A program made the translations under genes and the position numbers. Source: a virus. Taken from it: 60,868 nucleotides of DNA. The stretch covers positions 1 through 60,868 of the IMG/VR virus record IMGVR_UViG_3300042402_003148. The stretch is one strand, 5' to 3'. This document shows, in pieces, positions 57,574 to 60,868 of this stretch; position 1 is the first letter of the stretch; every line of letters starts with the position of its first letter. Under the pieces are notes generated by a model, which saw only the letters and a program-made list of their open reading frames with translations, was not told the origin of the DNA and ran no database searches.

Positions 57574-58686
57574 TTATTCGTAACTATTTCTGTCTATGTT
57601 TACAACATATGGAAAGCGTGGTATACCGGCAGGTGTCAAGTTGAAATACTTAATCGTTGCTTCCTTACCTATCAATTTCTTTTTGTTCTTTAACATTTCA
57701 GCAGTTTCTTCCCAAGTACCTTTTACATTACTTTTGAATCTATCACCATTTTCAGTTTCAAATACAAAATATCCTGCGGTACCTGTTCGGTTTCCTTCCC
57801 CCTCTACAATATCCAAAATAGTATATTCCTCATCTACGAATGACTTATGTTTCATTAAAGATTTACTTCTCTTATTTTCGTATTTTTTATCTAATCGTAA
57901 CATCTGACCTTCGAATCCTTTATCCACATAGTCACCATACAATTCCATCACTTCATCCTCATTGTTACAAGTATCGGTTTCAACTAATACACAATGCTGT
58001 TCAAATTTATTTAAGTAATTATCAAATAATACATCCAATCTATAACATCTTTCACCAAAATTGTAATGTTCACTTGGTATATCGTAAATCCAATACTGAA
58101 TATTCTTTTTACTTTCTTTTAGGTCAGCATCAGTTGGTTTTGTTTTCTTAACCAATGATACAATCTTATTAAAGTCATTTGCGAATTTGTCTGCATATAA
58201 CTCACCATCCAATATCAATTCAGGATATGATTCAAATACTTCACTTAAACTTTCTATAATATGTGGTGCTGAAATGATTGGTTTACCATTACGACTAAAC
58301 ATACCATCCTTTGTAACGATACATCTAATACCATCTAATTTTGGTTGTGAGAATATTGGGTAAGTAATTTTATCTTTACTATCCTCCCACTTACTCGCCA
58401 ACATTGGTTCAAAGTATTGTGTTTTGTTTATGTGTTTAATGTTCTCAAAGTAACCACTCTCTAATTTCTTTGTTCTCTTTGCAACTGCTTCTTTCATTGT
58501 TTGTTCCTTATCAGTGGTTTCGTTTAACTTACCGGTATTCTTACCATACACTATTGTCCATTCGTTAGTCGTAATTATACCACCAACTTGTCCACTATGT
58601 GTTCGGTATTTGTTACCTACTACTTCAATTGTCCACTCTTGTGTTGCACCTGTCTTTGTCTTTTTGTATATTGTTTCTAATTTCAT
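57574..58686 (-). CDS. lig: ATP-dependent DNA ligase
   Basis: A 370-residue protein. Motif I with the adenylated Lys is at residue 116 (FSQPKLDGIRC); motif III-like LILDGELYADKF, motif IV-like DKGFEGQMLRL and motif V-like LMKHKSFVDEEYTI follow. The C-terminus (GKEATIKYFNLTPAGIPRFP) is the OB-fold end. Residues 1-50 resemble a WGR-type domain (MKLETIYKKTKTGATQEWTI). Start ATG 58686 is used because a longer frame overlaps the upstream gene. It seals nicks in replication and repair. Confidence 0.93.
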   Translation of the reverse strand: MKLETIYKKTKTGATQEWTIEVVGNKYRTHSGQVGGIITTNEWTIVYGKNTGKLNETTDKEQTMKEAVAKRTKKLESGYFENIKHINKTQYFEPMLASKWEDSKDKITYPIFSQPKLDGIRCIVTKDGMFSRNGKPIISAPHIIESLSEVFESYPELILDGELYADKFANDFNKIVSLVKKTKPTDADLKESKKNIQYWIYDIPSEHYNFGERCYRLDVLFDNYLNKFEQHCVLVETDTCNNEDEVMELYGDYVDKGFEGQMLRLDKKYENKRSKSLMKHKSFVDEEYTILDIVEGEGNRTGTAGYFVFETENGDRFKSNVKGTWEETAEMLKNKKKLIGKEATIKYFNLTPAGIPRFPYVVNIDRNSYE

Positions 58687-58687
58687 A

Positions 58688-59029
58688 TTAATTTGTTTTT
58701 TGATTTTCCCACCAGTATTTTGTTGTTCGTAACACTTCGGATATTTCAACCAATAAGGATGTAAAATGTTGTATTTCGGCTAAAATAAGTCTCCGTTCCG
58801 TTGCTACTTGTAATCCCATAGTAAATAATCCATATGTTCCATCAAACTCATTACGAACTAAATGAACTTCTTGTGCTGCATTCCATCCACCGAAACCACT
58901 TTCATGTATATCAAATTCAAATACATATGCTCCTTGTCCGACACTATTTGTAAATTCTCTTACATGATAAATCTGTCTACCATAACAGGTCATATTTATT
59001 ACCTTATCTATATTTTTAATTGTTAACAT
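58688..59029 (-). CDS. MLTIKN-family protein
   Basis: A 113-residue member: MLTIKNIDKVINMTCYGRQI, VHLVRNEFDGTYGLFTMGLQ (Arg, then Gly-x-Tyr) and a C-terminal helix (FTSLLVEISEVLRTTKYWWE). It ends 1 nt before the ligase ATG. Confidence 0.75.
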   Translation of the reverse strand: MLTIKNIDKVINMTCYGRQIYHVREFTNSVGQGAYVFEFDIHESGFGGWNAAQEVHLVRNEFDGTYGLFTMGLQVATERRLILAEIQHFTSLLVEISEVLRTTKYWWENQKTN

Positions 59030-59030
59030 A

Positions 59031-59321
59031 CTATAAATCTTTTAATGCTTCTGTAAATGTAAATTTCATATTCCTAATTATACCAAAGTATTTAGCTGAT
59101 ATCCAATGGTTGTCAAATTTACCATTATCAACTCTATACATATTTACATTTTGTTCACTATCCCATTTTGGTTGTCTATATACATCAATATACACCCACC
59201 TACCCGTTTCCTTAAATGCAAATCTATATTTGTCATAATAGGTTTCAACATCTCTTAATGTAAATCTACCATCTACAAAATTCATTCCTGTTATATCGTT
59301 TGGATTTTTAATGTGTAACAT
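59031..59321 (-). CDS. MLTIKN-family protein
   Basis: A 96-residue member: MLHIKNPNDITGMNFVDGRF, IDVYRQPKWDSEQNVNMYRV and a C-terminal FTEALKDL. It lies 1 nt from the next member, forming a tandem. Confidence 0.7.
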   Translation of the reverse strand: MLHIKNPNDITGMNFVDGRFTLRDVETYYDKYRFAFKETGRWVYIDVYRQPKWDSEQNVNMYRVDNGKFDNHWISAKYFGIIRNMKFTFTEALKDL

Positions 59322-59322
59322 A

Positions 59323-59688
59323 TTATATTGATTTTGCCATATTATAAAATACTTTTTTTAGTCCACTCAATGAACTCAATTTTGATTTAGTAACCATTAC
59401 TTTTGTCAAAGGTAAATTACGATTATTTGGTCTTACTTCAAACATATTCACATTTGCAGGTTCACCATTAGCATCGGTGTCTGGTATAAACAAACTAACA
59501 ATTATTTTTTCTGGAACCGAATAGTTTTGTTTTACTTCACTTAAAGAAATATTATAATCTTTACCTTCCGATGTTTTTATCCATTCTACATCAGTGCAAA
59601 GATACATTTGTTTTTCTGCATTGAATACGGGAATATTAAACTCTATACCTTTCAAAAATTGTGGGGCTTTCTTTGTCATCTTTCTCAT
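59323..59688 (-). CDS. Unknown protein, 121 residues
   Basis: Starts MRKMTKKAPQFLKGIEFNIP (ATG 59688; ATG 59679 is possible). The C-terminal SKLSSLSGLKKVFYNMAKSI is helical, like the MLTIKN proteins, but the N-terminal signature is absent. The start overlaps the HAD gene stop by one base. Confidence 0.55.
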   Translation of the reverse strand: MRKMTKKAPQFLKGIEFNIPVFNAEKQMYLCTDVEWIKTSEGKDYNISLSEVKQNYSVPEKIIVSLFIPDTDANGEPANVNMFEVRPNNRNLPLTKVMVTKSKLSSLSGLKKVFYNMAKSI

Positions 59689-60209
59689 TATCTATTTAGT
59701 TTTGTTATACATTCATCAATCTTGTCTCGTAACTTACCACCATATCCAAAATCACCATCAACTTGTACATGTCTCCATTGTGGAATACCTAATGACTTAT
59801 ATCCAAAGTTTAATTGCATATCATCAATAGAAATCCAATTAGTAGGTTTGAATGACTTAACCCACATTTCAATCTCACATGCTCTATCCCATTCCAACGA
59901 TGAACTCAGTTTTTTACGGGGATTAAAATGTGTTGTAGTATCTAATAAGTTCCACCTACCAATACCATAATGTTCAAATATCATACTCAACTGAATAAAA
60001 CCAAAATGCTTTCTCCAATCGGATGATACTACTAATTGTGCATCGGTTTGTTTTATAATCTCACTTAATGCCTCACAATCAGCTTTGTCCCATGCGTAAG
60101 GTATAGTAAACTCATTCATCGTTCCTTCCATTATCTTCACTTTACCATCTCCCCAATTACCCCATGCAAGTGGGCCATCTACATCTATGAATATTACCTT
60201 ACCTCTCAT
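59688..60209 (-). CDS. HAD-superfamily hydrolase-like protein
   Basis: A 173-residue protein. KVIFIDVDGPLAWGN supplies the nucleophile Asp pair (DVDG), and AQLVVSSDWRKHFGFIQLSM supplies motif II (SSDWR). NWISIDDMQLNFGY supplies the acidic motif IV. This is the compact HAD type common in phages. It may dephosphorylate nucleotides or an RNA 3' end; substrate unknown. Confidence 0.8.
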   Translation of the reverse strand: MRGKVIFIDVDGPLAWGNWGDGKVKIMEGTMNEFTIPYAWDKADCEALSEIIKQTDAQLVVSSDWRKHFGFIQLSMIFEHYGIGRWNLLDTTTHFNPRKKLSSSLEWDRACEIEMWVKSFKPTNWISIDDMQLNFGYKSLGIPQWRHVQVDGDFGYGGKLRDKIDECITKLNR

Positions 60210-60212
60210 AAC

Positions 60213-60476
60213 TTATTTCATTATCTTATTAACTAATTTATTCCACTCTTGTCTTTCAATCTTGTCTGCATTAAACATTTCAAACTCATCCGTATCTTTA
60301 TTATTTCTCAATGTTATGATATGATAGTCATCTGCCAATGGAGACTTAAACAATGTATCTTTAACATGTCCAAACTCACTATCCACCATTGAATTACGAA
60401 ACCTCATTACGAATACGGGTTTAGGTTTAATTTGTGTTACCGATGGAATTGAATTATTTGGTATTAAATGTGCCAT
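60213..60476 (-). CDS. Unknown small protein, 87 residues
   Basis: Starts MAHLIPNNSIPSVTQIKPKP; contains YHIITLRNNKDTDEFEMFNA and a C-terminal helix. Function unknown. Confidence 0.55.
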   Translation of the reverse strand: MAHLIPNNSIPSVTQIKPKPVFVMRFRNSMVDSEFGHVKDTLFKSPLADDYHIITLRNNKDTDEFEMFNADKIERQEWNKLVNKIMK

Positions 60477-60485
60477 AATCTATTT

Positions 60486-60803
60486 TTATTTGTTTGTTAC
60501 ATTATCCCAATCATTTATTACATCATGTAAATACGATAGTAGTGTGAATGGGTCTTTTACATCATGCAATCCAAAATTATATCCCAATGTATTATTACTT
60601 ATACCATCCCACAATTGTAATGTGTATGAATGTTTATGTCCACTTTCGGGTTCTCTATGCATATGAACTTTGAAAGTTGTTGAATGTATGTTATCATCAA
60701 TAAATTCAAATTCATAAAAATATTTATATTCCTGAAAATGTATCACTTCAATATTTTGTGAATTGATTGATAATATTTTTTCTATATTGTTTATTGTTAA
60801 CAT
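60486..60803 (-). CDS. MLTIKN-family protein
   Basis: A 105-residue member: MLTINNIEKILSINSQNIEV, VHMHREPESGHKHSYTLQLW (Arg, then Tyr) and a C-terminal helix (FTLLSYLHDVINDWDN). Confidence 0.75.
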   Translation of the reverse strand: MLTINNIEKILSINSQNIEVIHFQEYKYFYEFEFIDDNIHSTTFKVHMHREPESGHKHSYTLQLWDGISNNTLGYNFGLHDVKDPFTLLSYLHDVINDWDNVTNK

Positions 60804-60804
60804 A

Positions 60805-60868
60805 CTATAATTTTTGTATTTTTTCCATTACATCCGTTACATCAATTTCTCTTAAATAACCAATCACA
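60805..60868 (-). CDS. C-terminal fragment of a gene running off the right edge
   Basis: The frame ending at TAG 60805 encodes VIGYLREIDVTDVMEKIQKL and is open to the window edge. It ends 1 nt before an MLTIKN-family ATG, and its short amphipathic end fits that family, but too little is present to assign it. Confidence 0.5.
   Translation of the reverse strand, partial: VIGYLREIDVTDVMEKIQKL

Noticed and set aside
57840-58151. Plus-strand frames opposite the DNA ligase gene
   Set aside because: Opposite a gene with all ligase motifs; no leader or similarity.

Overview
The window is part of a large, AT-rich, tailed (T4-like, contractile-tail) phage genome. Every gene I can support lies on the minus strand, so transcription runs from right to left. 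Two lines of sequence evidence point to a Bacteroidetes host, probably an aquatic flavobacterium. First, start codons are preceded by A-rich leaders rather than Shine-Dalgarno sequences, and at least eleven promoter-like sites read TTTGG...N20...TAnnTT(T/A), which resembles the Bacteroidetes housekeeping promoter (-33 TTTG, -7 TAnnTTTG). Second, secreted proteins carry lipoboxes ending in CSKE or CNKE, which resemble flavobacterial lipoprotein export signals. The host assignment is an inference.

Layout, left to right. (1) 1-11.9 kb holds virion and baseplate genes: a giant tail protein running off the left edge, a Gly-rich protein, a coiled-coil protein, a DNRLRE-type protein, T4 gp6-like and gp25-like baseplate wedge proteins, a Pro/Lys-rich structural protein and a gp5/gpV-like spike. 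(2) 11.9-18.4 kb holds late control and metabolism: a NodU/TobZ-type carbamoyltransferase, a gp55-like late sigma factor, peptide deformylase, a DUF2061 protein, a NadM/NadR-like nucleotidyltransferase, a membrane coiled-coil protein, Hsp20 and an HD-domain protein. (3) 18.4-26.1 kb is a modification cassette: two sulfotransferase-like proteins, three Fe(II)/2-oxoglutarate dioxygenase-like proteins, a SPASM-type radical SAM protein, a zinc-ribbon protein, a 25-codon ORF, an ATP-grasp-like/Hint protein with a six-Cys tail, and a B12-binding radical SAM protein. (4) 26-61 kb is an accessory region of many small, tightly packed genes. Recognisable products include UV endonuclease, a flavodoxin-like oxidoreductase, SGNH-like and HAD proteins, lipoproteins, a 3D-domain protein, SWIM zinc fingers, HExxH peptidase-like proteins, a GIY-YIG nuclease, an SF2-like ATPase, a gp88-like protein, a DUF262-HNH protein and an ATP-dependent DNA ligase. 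A paralogous family of about 100-residue proteins starting MLTIKN is scattered through it.

The most unusual signals are non-coding. Two intergenic regions (32953-33714 and 55667-55975) share an identical 41-bp block, several 25-bp dyad repeats (consensus TAACTCRTTGA-NNN-TCANNNAGTTA) and a variant promoter; each stands upstream of one gene. All eleven promoter-like sites keep exactly 13 nt between their two boxes. A tRNA-Gly-like gene (29594-29692) has about 28 extra bases in its D loop and is followed by a structured spacer and a strong terminator. A GC-rich segment at 28316-28530 has no credible gene. A G-tract element occurs twice in inverted orientation. No integrase, IS element or CRISPR array was seen.
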